Shown: positions 36,171-47,937 of the stretch, piece by piece
Layout: each line of letters begins with the position of its first letter
Position numbering within the stretch: position 1 is the first letter of the stretch
NCBI GenBank assembly: GCA_963855995.1
Contig: OY979725.1
Location: 6,334,118 to 6,398,117, forward strand
Length of the DNA stretch: 64,000 nt
Origin: Muricea muricata
Lineage: Eukaryota; Cnidaria; Anthozoa; Malacalcyonacea; Plexauridae
Direction of reading: 5' to 3'
Translations under genes and position numbers: made by a program
The notes under the pieces: generated by a model
The model's input: the letters and a program-made list of their open reading frames with translations, nothing else
What the model was told of the DNA's origin: nothing
Databases searched by the model: none

Positions 36171-38754
36171 AAAAGAAACGATCTTAGAATCATAAAAATC
36201 GCGTTTTAAGCGTTTTAGAAGCGATTTGAGCGTAAAAACATGTTCAAATCACGAACTAAAAATTACCGTCTTAAATCGATCACGGCGACGTTTTAGAGCT
36301 TAAAATGGTGTTTTCAGTGCTAAAGTGAACGAGTTGAGCGAAATAATGTAGTGCAATCACGGACCTAAAAGAGATCTTCTAAATGAAAATTGCAGAACTT
36401 AGCAAGTCGGGAATCATGTTTTCGGCGCTCAAACTATCCAGATGAGCGAAATAACATGTTGAAATGAGAAACCTATAACTTTCTTGTAAACTGAAAAGAA
36501 ACGATCGTAGAACCATCAAAATCGCGTTTTAAGCGTTCTAGAAGCGATTTGAGCGTAAAAACATGTTCAAATCACGAACTAAAAATTACCGTCTTAAATC
36601 GATCACGGCGACGTTTTAGAGCTTAAAATGGTGTTTTCAGTGCTAAAGTGAACGAGTTGAGCGCAATAATGTAGTGCAATCACGGACCTAAAAGAGACCT
36701 TCTAAATGGAAATTGCAGAACTTAGCAAGTCGGGAATCATGTTTTCGGCGCTAAAACCATCGAGATGAGCGAAATAGCATGTTGAAATGAGAAACCTATA
36801 ACTTGATTGTAAACTGAAAAGAAACGATCTTAGAACCATCAAAATCGCGTTTTAAGCGTTCTAGAAGCGATTTGAGCGTAAAAACATGTTCAAATCACGA
36901 ACTAAAAATTACCGTCTTAAATCGATCACGGCGACGTTTTAGAGCTTAAAATGGTGTTTTCAGTGCTAAAGTGAACGAGTTGAGCGCAATAATGTAGTGC
37001 AATCACGGACCTAAAAGAGACCTTCTAAATGGAAATTGCAGAACTTAGCAAGTCGGGAATCATGTTTTCGGCGCTAAAACCATCGAGATGAGCGAAATAG
37101 CATGTTGAAATGAGAAACCTATAACTTGATTGTAAACTGAAAAGAAACGATCTTAGAATCATAAAAATCGCGTTTTAAGCGTTTTAGAAGCGATTTGAGC
37201 GTAAAAACATGTTCAAATCACGAACTAAAAATTACCGTCTTAAATCGATCACGGCGACGTTTTAGAGCTTAAAATGGTGTTTTCAGTGCTAAAGTAAACG
37301 AGTTGAGCGAAATAATGTAGTGCAATCACGGACCTAAAAGAGATCTTCTAAATGAAAATTGCAGAACTTAGCAAGTCGGGAATCATGTTTTCGGCGCTCA
37401 AACTATCCAGATGAGCGAAATAACATGTTGAAATGAGAAACCTATAACTTTCTTGTAAACTGAAAAGAAACGATCGTAGAACCATCAAAATCGCGTTTTA
37501 AGCGTTCTAGAAGCGATTTGAGCGTAAAAACATGTTCAAATGACGAACTAAAAATTACCGTGTTAAATCGATCACGGCGACGTTTTAGAGCTTAAAATGG
37601 TGTTTTCAGTGCTAAAGTGAACGAGTTGAGCGCAATGATGTACTGCAATAACGGACCTAAAAGAGATCTTCTAAATGGAAATTGCAGAACTTAGCAAGTC
37701 GGGAATCATGTTTTCGGCGCTCAAACTATCGAGATGAGCGAAATAACATGTTGAAATAAGAAACCTATAACTTGCTTGTAAACTGAAAAGAAACGATCGT
37801 AGAACCATCAAAATCGCGTTTTAAGCGTTTTAGAAGCGATTTGAGCGTAAAAAAATGTTAAAATCACGAACTAAAAATTACCGTCTTAAATCGATCACGG
37901 CGACGTTTTAGAGCTTAAAATGGTGTTTTCAGTGCTAAAGTGAACGAGTTGAGGGCAATAATGTACTGCAATCACGGACCTAAAAGAGACCTTCTAAATG
38001 GAAATTGCAGAACTTAGCAAGTCGGGAATCATGTTTTCGGTGCTCAAACCATCGAGATGAGCGAAATAACATGTTGAAATGAGAAACCTATAACTTGCTT
38101 GTGAACTAAAAAGAAACGATCTTAGAACCATCAAAATCGCGTTTTAAGCGTTCTAGAAGCGATTTGAGCGTAAAAACATGTTCAAATCACGAACTAAAAA
38201 TTACCGTCTTAAATTGATCACGGCGACGTTTTAGAGCTTAAAATGGTGTTTTCAGTGCTAAAGTGAACGAGTTGAGCGCAATAATGTGTTGCAATCACGG
38301 ACCTAAAAGAGACCTTCTAAATGGAAATTGCAGAACTTAGCAAGTCGGGAATCATGTTTTCGGTGCTCAAACCATCGAGATGAGCGAAATAACATGTTGA
38401 AATGAGAAACCTATAACTTGCTTGTGAACTAAAAAGAAACGATCTTAGAATCATAAAAATCGCGTTTTAAGCGTTTTAGAAGCGATTTGAGCGTAAAAAC
38501 ATGTTCAAATCACGAACTAAAAATTACCGTCTTAAATCGATCACGGCGACGTTTTAGAGCTTAAAATGGTGTTTTCAGTGCTAAAGTGAACGAGTTGAGC
38601 GAAATAATGTAGTGCAATCACGGACCTAAAAGAGACCTTCTAAATGGAAATTGCAGAACTTAGCAAGTCGGGAATCATGTTTTCGGCGCTAAAACCATCG
38701 AGATGAGCGAAATAGCATGTTGAAATGAGAAACCTATAACTTGATTGTAAACTG
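36171..38754. repeat. Monomers M113-M120: L B B L F N Q-like O
   Basis: L (36171), B with u14 G (36494), B (36817), L (37140, private GTAAACG), F (37463, private CAATAACGG), N (37786), Q-like (38109) and O (38432). The two L monomers are 969 bp apart and share TATCCAG and CTTTCTTG. The Q-like monomer reads TGTGTTGC at u178, a change shared only with 41339. Confidence 0.8.
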
Positions 38755-41700
38755 AAAAGAAACGATCTTAGAACCATCAAAATCGCGTTTTAAGCGTTCT
38801 AGAAGCGATTTGAGCGTAAAAACATGTTCAAATCACGAACTAAAAATTACCGTCTTAAATCGATCACGGCGACGTTTTAGAGCTTAACATGGTGTTTTCA
38901 GTGCTAAAGTGAACGAGTTGAGCGCAATAATGTAGTGCAATCACGGACCTAAAAGAGACCTTCTAAATGGAAATTGCAGAACTTAGCAAGTCGGAAATCA
39001 TGTTTTCGGCGCTAAAACCATCGAGATGAGCGAAATAGCATGTTGAAATGAGAAACCTATAACTTGATTGTAAACTGAAAAGAAACGATCTTAGAACCAT
39101 CAAAATCGCGTTTTAAGCGTTCTAGAAGCGATTGGAGCGTAAAAACATGTTCAAATGACGAACTAAAAATTACCGTCTTAAATCGATCACGGCGACGTTT
39201 TAGAGCTTAAAATGGTGTTTTCAGTGCTAAAGTGAACGAGTTGAGCGCAATAATGTAGTGCAATCACGGACCTAAAAGAGACCTTCTAAATGGAAATTGC
39301 AGAACTTAGCAAGTCGGGAATCATGTTTTCGGCGCTAAAACCATCGAGATGAGCGAAATAGCATGTTGAAATGAGAAACCTATAACTTGATTGTAAACTG
39401 AAAAGAAACGATCTTAGAACCATCAAAATCGCGTTTTAAGCGTTCTAGAAGCGATTGGAGCGTAAAAACATGTTCAAATCACGAACTAAAAATTACCGTC
39501 TTAAATCGATCACGGCGACGTTTTAGCGCTTAAAATGGTGTTTTCAGTGCTAAAGTGAACGAGTTGAGCGCAATAATGTAGTGCAATCACGGACCTAAAA
39601 CAGACCTTCTAAATGGAAATTGCAGAACTTAGCACGTCGGGAATCATGTTTTCGGTGCCCAAACCATCGAGATGAGCGAAATAACATGTTGAAATGAGAA
39701 ACCTATAACTTGCTTGTGAACTAAAAAGAAACGATCTTAGAACCATAAAAATCGCGTTTTAAGCGTTTTAGAAGCGATTTGAGCGTAAAAACATGTTCAA
39801 ATCACGAACTAAAAATTACGGTCTTAAATCGATCACGGCGACGTTTTAGAGCTTAAAATGGTGTTTTCAGTGCTAAAGTGGACGAGTTGAGCGCAATAAT
39901 GTACTCCAATCACGGACCTAAAAAAGACCTTCTAAATGGAAATTGCAGAACTTAGCAAGTCGGGAATCATGTTTTCGGTGCTCAAACCATCGAGATGAGC
40001 GAAATAACATGTTGAAATGAGAAACCTATAACTTGCTTGTGAACTAAAAAGAAACGATCTTAGAACCATAAAAATCGCGTTTTAAGCGTTTTAGAAGCGA
40101 TTTGAGCGTAAAAACATGTTCAAATCACGAACTAAAAATTACCGTCTTAAATCGATCACGGCGACGTTTTAGAGCTTAAAATGGTGTTTTCAGTGCTAAA
40201 GTGAACGAGTTGAGCGCAATAATGTAGTGCAATCACGGACCTAAAAGAGACCTTCTAAATGGAAATTGCAGAACTTAGCAAGTCGGGAATCATGTTTTCG
40301 GCGCTAAAACCATCGAGATGAGCGAAATAGCATGTTGAAATGAGAAACCTATAACTTGATTGTAAACTGAAAAGAAACGATCTTAGAACCATCAAAATCG
40401 CGTTTTAAGCGTTCTAGAAGCGATTGGAACGTAAAAACATGTTCAAATCACGAACTAAAAATTACCGTCTTAAATCGATCACGGCGACGATTTAGAGCTT
40501 AAAATGGTGTTTTCAGTGCTAAAGTGAACGAGTTGAGCGCAATAATGTAGTGCAATCACGGACCTAAAAGAGACCTTCTAAATGGAAATTGCAGAACTTA
40601 GCAAGTCGGGAATCATGTTTTCGGCGCTAAAACCATCGAGATGAGCGAAATAGCATGTTGAAATGAGAAACCTATAACTTGATTGTAAACTGAAAAGAAA
40701 CGATCTTAGAACCATCAAAATCGCGTTTTAAGCGTTCTAGAAGCGATTGGAGCGTAAAAACATGTTCAAATCACGAACTAAAAATTACCGTCCTAAATCG
40801 ATCACGGCAACGTTTTAGAGCTTAAAATGGTGTTTTCAGTGCTAAAGTGAACGAGTTGAGCGCAATAATGTACTCCAATCACGGACCTAAAACAGACCTT
40901 CTAAATGGAAATTGCAGAACTTAGCAAGTCGGGAATCATGTTTTCGGTGCTCAAACCATCGAGATGAGCGAAATAACATGTTGAAATGAGAAACCTATAA
41001 CTTGCTTGTGAACTAAAAAGAAACGATCTTAGAATCATAAAAATCGCGTTTTAAGCGTTTTAGAAGCGATTTGAGCGTAAAAACATGTTCAAATCACGAA
41101 CTAAAAATTACCGTCTTAAATCGATCACGGCGACGTTTTAGAGCTTAAAATGGTGTTTTCAGTGCTAAAGTGAACGAGTTGAGCGAAATAATGTAGTGCA
41201 ATCACGGACCTAAAAGAGATCTTCTAAATGAAAATTGCAGAACTTAGCAAGTCGGGAATCATGTTTTCGGCGCTCAAACTATCGAGATGAGCGAAATAAC
41301 ATGTTGAAATGAGAAACCTATAACTTGCTTGTAAACTGAAAAGAAACGATCGTAGAACCATCAAAATCGCGTTTTAAGCGTTCTAGAAGCGATTTGAGCG
41401 TAAAAACATGTTCAAATGACGAACTAAAAATTACCGTGTTAAATCGATCACGGCGAGGTTTTAGAGCTTAAAATGGTGTTTTCAGTGCTAAAGTGAACGA
41501 GTTGAGCGCAATAATGTGTTGCAATCACGGACCTAAAAGAGACCTTCTAAATGGAAATTGCAGAACTTAGCAAGTCGGGAATCATGTTTTCGGTGCTCAA
41601 ACCATCGAGATGAGCGAAATAACATGTTGAAATGAGAAACCTATAACTTGCTTGTGAACTAAAAAGAAACGATCTTAGAATCATAAAAATCGCGTTTTAA

Positions 41701-42629
41701 GCGTTTTAGAAGCGATTTGAGCGTAAAAACATGTTCAAATCACGAACTAAAAATTACCGTCTTAAATCGATCACGGCGACGTTTTAGAGCTTAAAATGGT
41801 GTTTTCAGTGCTAAAGTGAACGAGTTGAGCGAAATAATGTAGTGCAATCACGGACCTAAAAGAGACCTTCTAAATGGAAATTGCAGAACTTAGCAAGTCG
41901 GGAATCATGTTTTCGGCGCTAAAACCATCGAGATGAGCGAAATAGCATGTTGAAATGAGAAACCTATAACTTGATTGTAAACTGAAAAGAAACGATCTTA
42001 GAACCATCAAAATCGCGTTTTAAGCGTTCTAGAAGCGATTGGAGCGTAAAAACATGTTCAAATCACGAACTAAAAATTACCGTCTTAAATCGATCACGGC
42101 GACGTTTTAGAGCTTAAAATGGTGTTTTCAGTGCTAAAGTGAACGAGTTGAGCGCAATAATGTACTCCAATCACGGACCTAAAACAGACCTTCTAAATGG
42201 AAATTGCAGAACTTAGGAAGTCGGGAATCATGTTTTCGGTGCTCAAACCATCGAGATGAGCGAAATAACATGTTGAAATGAGAAACCTATAACTTGCTTG
42301 TGAACTAAAAAGAAACGATCTTAGAACCATCAAAATCGCGTTTTAAGCGTTCTAGAAGCGATTTGAGCGTAAAAACATGTTCAAATCACGAACTAAAAAT
42401 TACCGTCTTAAATTGATCACGGCGACGTTTTAGAGCTTAAAATGGTGTTTTCAGTGCTAAAGTGAACGAGTTGAGCGCAATAATGTACTGCAATCACGGA
42501 CCTAAAAGAGACCTTCTAAATGGAAATTGCAGAACTTAGCAAGTCGGGAATCATGTTTTCGCGCTAAAATTATCGAGGTGAGCGAAATAGCATGTTGAAA
42601 TGAGAAACCTATAACTTGATTGTAAACTG
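38755..42629. repeat. Monomers M121-M132: B V W I H J K L F/Q O A P
   Basis: B (38755, with TTAACATGG and CGGAAATC), V (39078), W (39401, private CACGTCG and GTGCCC), I (39724), H (40047), J (40370, private GGAACG), K (40693), L (41016), F/Q hybrid (41339), O (41662), A (41985), P (42308, 322 bp). I-H-J-K-L repeats the order of the left domain at 2908-4522. The B and V pair with its private changes returns at 42630, offset 3875 bp. Confidence 0.85.
41339..41661. repeat. Hybrid monomer M129 (F left, Q-like right)
   Basis: The left part has u14 G, u80 G and u100 G and a private GCGAGG. The right part has TGTGTTGC, u205 C and GGTGCTC, as at 38109. In the 37463-38431 block F, N and Q-like are separate, so two monomer lengths are missing here. 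Confidence 0.75.
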
Positions 42630-45600
42630 AAAAGAAACGATCTTAGAACCATCAAAATCGCGTTTTAAGCGTTCTAGAAGCGATTTGAGCGTAAAAACAT
42701 GTTCAAATCACGAACTAAAAATTACCGTCTTAAATCGATCACGGCGACGTTTTAGAGCTTAACATGGTGTTTTCAGTGCTAAAGTGAACGAGTTGAGCGC
42801 AATAATGTAGTGCAATCACGGACCTAAAAGAGACCTTCTAAATGGAAATTGCAGAACTTAGCAAGTCGGAAATCATGTTTTCGGCGCTAAAACCATCGAG
42901 ATGAGCGAAATAGCATGTTGAAATGAGAAACCTATAACTTGATTGCAAACTGAAAAGAAACGATCTTAGAACCATCAAAATCGCGTTTTAAGCGTTCTAG
43001 AAGCGATTGGAGCGTAAAAACATGTTCAAATGACGAACTAAAAATTACCGTCTTAAATCGATCACGGCGACGTTTTAGAGCTTAAAATGGTGTTTTCAGT
43101 GCTAAAGTGAACGAGTTGAGCGCAATAATGTAGTGCAAACACGGACCTAAAAGAGACCTTCTAAATGGAAATTGCAGAACTTAGCAAGTCGGGAATCATG
43201 TTTTCGGCGCTAAAACCATCGAGATGAGCGAAATAGCATGTTGAAATGAGAAACCTATAACTTGATTGTAAACTGAAAAGAAACGATCTTAGAACCATCA
43301 AAATCGCGTTTTAAGCGTTCTAGAAGCGATTGGAGCGTAAAAACATGTTCAAATCACGAACTAAAAATTACCGTCTTAAATCGATCACGGCGACGTTTTA
43401 GCGCTTAAAATGGTGTTTTCAGTGCTAAAGTGAACGAGTTGAGCGCAATAATGTAGTGCAATCACGGACCTAAAACAGACCTTCTAAATGGAAATTGCAG
43501 AACTTAGCAAGTCGGGAATCATGTTTTCGGTGCTCAAACCATCGAGATGAGCGAAATAACATGTTGAAATGAGAAACCTATAACTTGCTTGTGAACTAAA
43601 AAGAAACGATCTTAGAACCATAAAAATCGCGTTTTAAGCGTTTTAGAAGCGATTTGAGCGTAAAAACATGTTCAAATCACGAACTAAAAATTACGGTCTT
43701 AAATCGATCACGGCGACGTTTTAGAGCTTAAAATGGTGTTTTCAGTGCTAAAGTGGACGAGTTGAGCGCAATAATGTACTCCAATCACGGACCTAAAAAA
43801 GACCTTCTAAATGGAAATTGCAGAACTTAGCAAGTCGGGAATCATGTTTTCGGTGCTCAAACCATCGAGATGAGCGAAATAACATGTTGAAATGAGAAAC
43901 CTATAACTTGCTTGTGAACTAAAAAGAAACGATCTTAGAATCATAAAAATCGCGTTTTAAGCGTTTTAGAAGCGATTTGAGCGTAAAAACATGTTCAAAT
44001 CACGAACTAAAAATTACAGTCTTAAATCGATCACGGCGACGTTTTAGAGCTTAAAATGGTGTTTTCAGTGCTAAAGTGAACGAGTTGAGCGAAATAATGT
44101 AGTGCAATCACGGACCTAAAAGAGATCTTCTAAATGAAAATTGCAGAACTTAGCAAGTCGGGAATCATGTTTTCGGCGCTCAAACTATCGAGATGAGCGA
44201 AATAACATGTTGAAATGAGAAACCTATAACTTGCTTGTAAACTGAAAAGAAACGATCGTAGAACCATCAAAATCGCGTTTTAAGCGTTCTAGAAGCGATT
44301 TGAGCGTAAAAACATGTTCAAATGACGAACTAAAAATTACCGTGTTAAATCGATCACGGCGACGTTTTAGAGCTTAAAATGGTGTTTTCAGTGCTAAAGT
44401 GAACGAGTTGAGCGCAATGATGTACTGCAATCACGGACCTAAAAGAGATCTTCTAAATGGAAATTGCAGAACTTAGCAAGTCGGGAATCATGTTTTCGGC
44501 GCTCAAACTATCGAGATGAGCGAAATAACATGTTGAAATAAGAAACCTATAACTTGCTTGTAAACTGAAAAGAAACGATCGTAGAACCATCAAAATCGCG
44601 TTTTAAGCGTTTTAGAAGCGATTTGAGCGTAAAAAAATGTTCAAATCACGAACTAAAAATTACCGTCTTAAATCGATCACGGCGACGTTTTAGAGCTTAA
44701 AATGGTGTTTTCAGTGCTAAAGTGAACGAGTTGAGCGCAATAATGTACTGCAATCACGGACCTAAAAGAGACCTTCTAAATGGAAATTGCAGAACTTAGC
44801 AAGTCGGGAATCATGTTTTCGGTGCTCAAACCATCGAGATGAGCGAAATAACATGTTGAAATGAGAAACCTATAACTTGCTTGTGAACTAAAAAGAAACG
44901 ATCTTAGAACCATCAAAATCGCGTTTTAAGCGTTTTAGAAGCGATTTGAGCGTAAAAACATGTTCAAATCACGAACTAAAAATTACCGTCTTAAATTGAT
45001 CACGGCGACGTTTTAGAGCTTAAAATGGTGTTTTCAGTGCTAAAGTGAACGAGTTGAGCGCAATAATGTACTGCAATCACGGACCTAAAAGAGACCTTCT
45101 AAATGGAAATTGCAGAACTTAGCAAGTCGGGAATCATGTTTTCGATGCTCAAACCATCGAGATGAGCGAAATAACATGTTGAAATGAGAAACCTATAACT
45201 TGCTTGTGAACTAAAAAGAAACGATCTTAGAATCATAAAAATCGCGTTTTAAGCGTTTTAGAAGCGATTTGAGCGTAAAAACATGTTCAAATCACGAACT
45301 AAAAATTACCGTCTTAAATCGATCACGGCGACGTTTTAGAGCTTAAAATGGTGTTTTCAGTGCTAAAGTGAACGAGTTGAGCGAAATAATGTAGTGCAAT
45401 CACGGACCTAAAAGAGACCTTCTAAATGGAAATTGCAGAACTTAGCAAGTCGGGAATCATGTTTTCGGCGCTAAAACCATCGAGATGAGCGAAATAGCAT
45501 GTTGAAATGAGAAACCTATAACTTGATTGTAAACTGAAAAGAAACGATCTTAGAACCATCAAAATCGCGTTTTAAGCGTTCTAGAAGCGATTGGAGCGTA

Positions 45601-46181
45601 AAAACATGTTCAAATCACGAACTAAAAATTACCGTCTTAAATCGATCACGGCGACGTTTTAGAGCTTAAAATGGTGTTTTCAGTGCTAAAGTGAACGAGT
45701 TGAGCGCAATAATGTACTCCAATCACGGACCTAAAACAGACCTTCTAAATGGAAATTGCAGAACTTAGGAAGTCGGGAATCATGTTTTCGGTGCTCAAAC
45801 CATCGAGATGAGCGAAATAACATGTTGAAATGAGAAACCTATAACTTGCTTGTGAACTAAAAAGAAACGATCTTAGAACCATCAAAATCGCGTTTTAAGC
45901 GTTCTAGAAGCGATTTGAGCGTAAAAACATGTTCAAATCACGAACTAAAAATTACCGTCTTAAATTGATCACGGCGACGTTTTAGAGCTTAAAATGGTGT
46001 TTTCAGTGCTAAAGTGAACGAGTTGAGCGCAATAATGTACTGCAATCACGGACCTAAAAGAGACCTTCTAAATGGAAATTGCAGAACTTAGCAAGTCGGG
46101 AATCATGTTTTCGCGCTAAAACCATCGAGGTGAGCGAAATAGCATGTTGAAATGAGAAACCTATAACTTGATTGTAAACTG
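42630..46181. repeat. Monomers M133-M143: B V W I L F N Q O A P
   Basis: B (42630, again TTAACATGG and CGGAAATC), V (42953, private CAAACACGG), W (43276), I (43599), L (43922, private TTACAGTC), F (44245), N (44568), Q (44891, with u45 T), O (45214), A (45537), P (45860, 322 bp). Compared with 38755, the H, J and K monomers between I and L are missing, while N and Q are present as separate monomers. The L-to-P part matches 10981-13240. Confidence 0.85.
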
Positions 46182-47473
46182 AAAAGAAACGATCTTAGAA
46201 CCATCAAAATCGCGTTTTAAGCGTTTTAGAAGCGATTTGAGCGTAAAAACATGTTCAAATCACGAACTAAAAATTACCGTCTTAAATCGATCACGGCGAC
46301 GTTTTAGAGCTTAAAATGGTGTTTTCAGTGCTAAAGTGAACGAGTTGAGCGCAATAATGTAGTGCAATCACGGACCTAAAAGAGACCTTCTAAATGGAAA
46401 TTGCAGAACTTAGCAAGTCGGGAATCATGTTTTCGGCGCTAAAACCATCGAAATGAGCGAAATAGCATGTTGAAATGAGAAACCTATAACTTGATTGTAA
46501 ACTGAAAAGAAACGATCTTAGAACCATCAAAATCGCGTTTTAAGCGTTCTAGAAGCGATTGGAGCGTAAAAACATGTTCAAATTACGAACTAAAAATTAC
46601 CGTCTTAAATCGATCACGGCGACGTTTTAGAGCTTAAAATGGTGTTTTCAGTGCTAAAGTAGACGAGTTGAGCGCAATAATGTACTCCAATCACGGACCT
46701 AAAAAAGACCTTCTAAATGGAAATTGCAGAACTTAGCAAGTCGGGAATCATGTTTTCGGTGCTCAAACCATCGAGATGAGCGAAATAACATGTTGAAATG
46801 AGAAACCTATAACTTGCTTGTGAACTAAAAAGAAACGATCTTAGAACCATAAAAATCGCGTTTTAAGCGTTTTAGAAGCGATTTGAGCGTAAAAACATGT
46901 TCAAATCACGAACTAAAAATTACCGTCTTAAATCGATCACGGCGACGTTTTAGAGCTTAAAATGGTGTTTTCAGTGCTAAAGTGAACGAGTTGAGCGCAA
47001 TAATGTAGTGCAATCACGGACCTAAAAGAGACCTTCTAAATGGAAATTGCAGAACTTAGCAAGTCGGGAATCATGTTTTCGGCGCTAAAACCATCGAGAT
47101 GAGCGAAATAGCATGTTGAAATGAGAAACCTATAACTTGATTGTAAACTGAAAAGAAACGATCTTAGAACCATCAAAATCGCGTTTTAAGCGTTCTAGAA
47201 GCGATTGGAGCGTAAAAACATGTTCAAATCACGAACTAAAAATTACCGTCTTAAATCGATCACGGCGACGTTTTAGAGCTTAAAATGGTGTTTTCAGTGC
47301 TAAAGTGAACGAGTTGAGCGCAATAATGTACTCCAATCACGGACCTAAAACAGACCTTCTAAATGGAAATTGCAGAACTTAGCAAGTCGGGAATCATGTT
47401 TTCGGTGCTCAAACCATCGAGATGAGCGAAATAACATGTTGAAATGAGAAACCTATAACTTGATTGTAAACTG
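46182..47473. repeat. Monomers M144-M147: B C H X
   Basis: B (46182, with u45 T and CGAAATG), C (46505), H (46828), X (47151). The C monomer, with u80 T and AGA at u157-159, is the only one right of 26157 and so is an isolated remnant of the left domain. X has CTCC, u201 C and GGTGCTC but ends ATTGTAAACTG, a combination that becomes common further right. Confidence 0.8.
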
Positions 47474-47937
47474 AAAAGAAACGATCTTAGAACCATAAAA
47501 TTCGCGTTTTAAGCGTTTTAGAAGCGATTTGAGCGTAAAAACATGTTCAAATCACGAACTAAAAATTACCGTCTTAAATCGATCACGGCGACGTTTTAGA
47601 GCTTAAAATGGTGTTTTCAGTGCTAAAGTGAACGAGTTGAGCGCAATAATGTAGTGCAATCACGGACCTAAAAGAGACCTTCTAAATGGAAATTGCAGAA
47701 CTTAGCAAGTCGTCTTAAATCGATCACGGCGACGTTTTAGAGCTTAAAATGGTGTTTTCAGTGCTAAAGTGAACGAGTTGAGCGCAATAATGTAGTGCAA
47801 TCACGGACCTAAAAGAGACCTTCTAAATGGAAATTGCAGAACTTAGCAAGTCGGGAATCATGTTTTCGGCGCTAAAACCATCGAGATGAGCGAAATAGCA
47901 TGTTGAAATGAGAAACCTATAACTTGATTGTAAACTG
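47474..47937. repeat. Rearranged 464-bp monomer M148 with internal duplication
   Basis: The monomer runs from u1 to u239, then jumps back to u99 and continues to u323, giving 239+225=464 bp. The segment u99-u239 is therefore present twice: 47572-47712 and 47713-47853. The join sits at AGTCG|TCTTAAAT, with CG shared between the two parent sequences. The left part has u24 A with a private AAATTCG. The duplicated length of 141 bp fits neither the 108-bp module nor the 323-bp unit, so the exchange was out of register. It is the only length change larger than 1 bp in the window. Confidence 0.95.
47572..47853. repeat. Direct 141-bp tandem duplication inside M148
   Basis: Copy one is 47572-47712 and copy two is 47713-47853. 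By eye the two copies read the same, which indicates a young event. Both carry GTGC at u181 and G at u201. The following monomer, at 47938, resumes the normal 323-bp register shifted by 141 bp. Confidence 0.93.

Noticed and set aside
47700..47720. Insertion of foreign DNA at the register break
   Set aside because: Both sides of the join are ordinary monomer sequence (u239 and u99). The extra 141 bp is a duplicate of the monomer itself.
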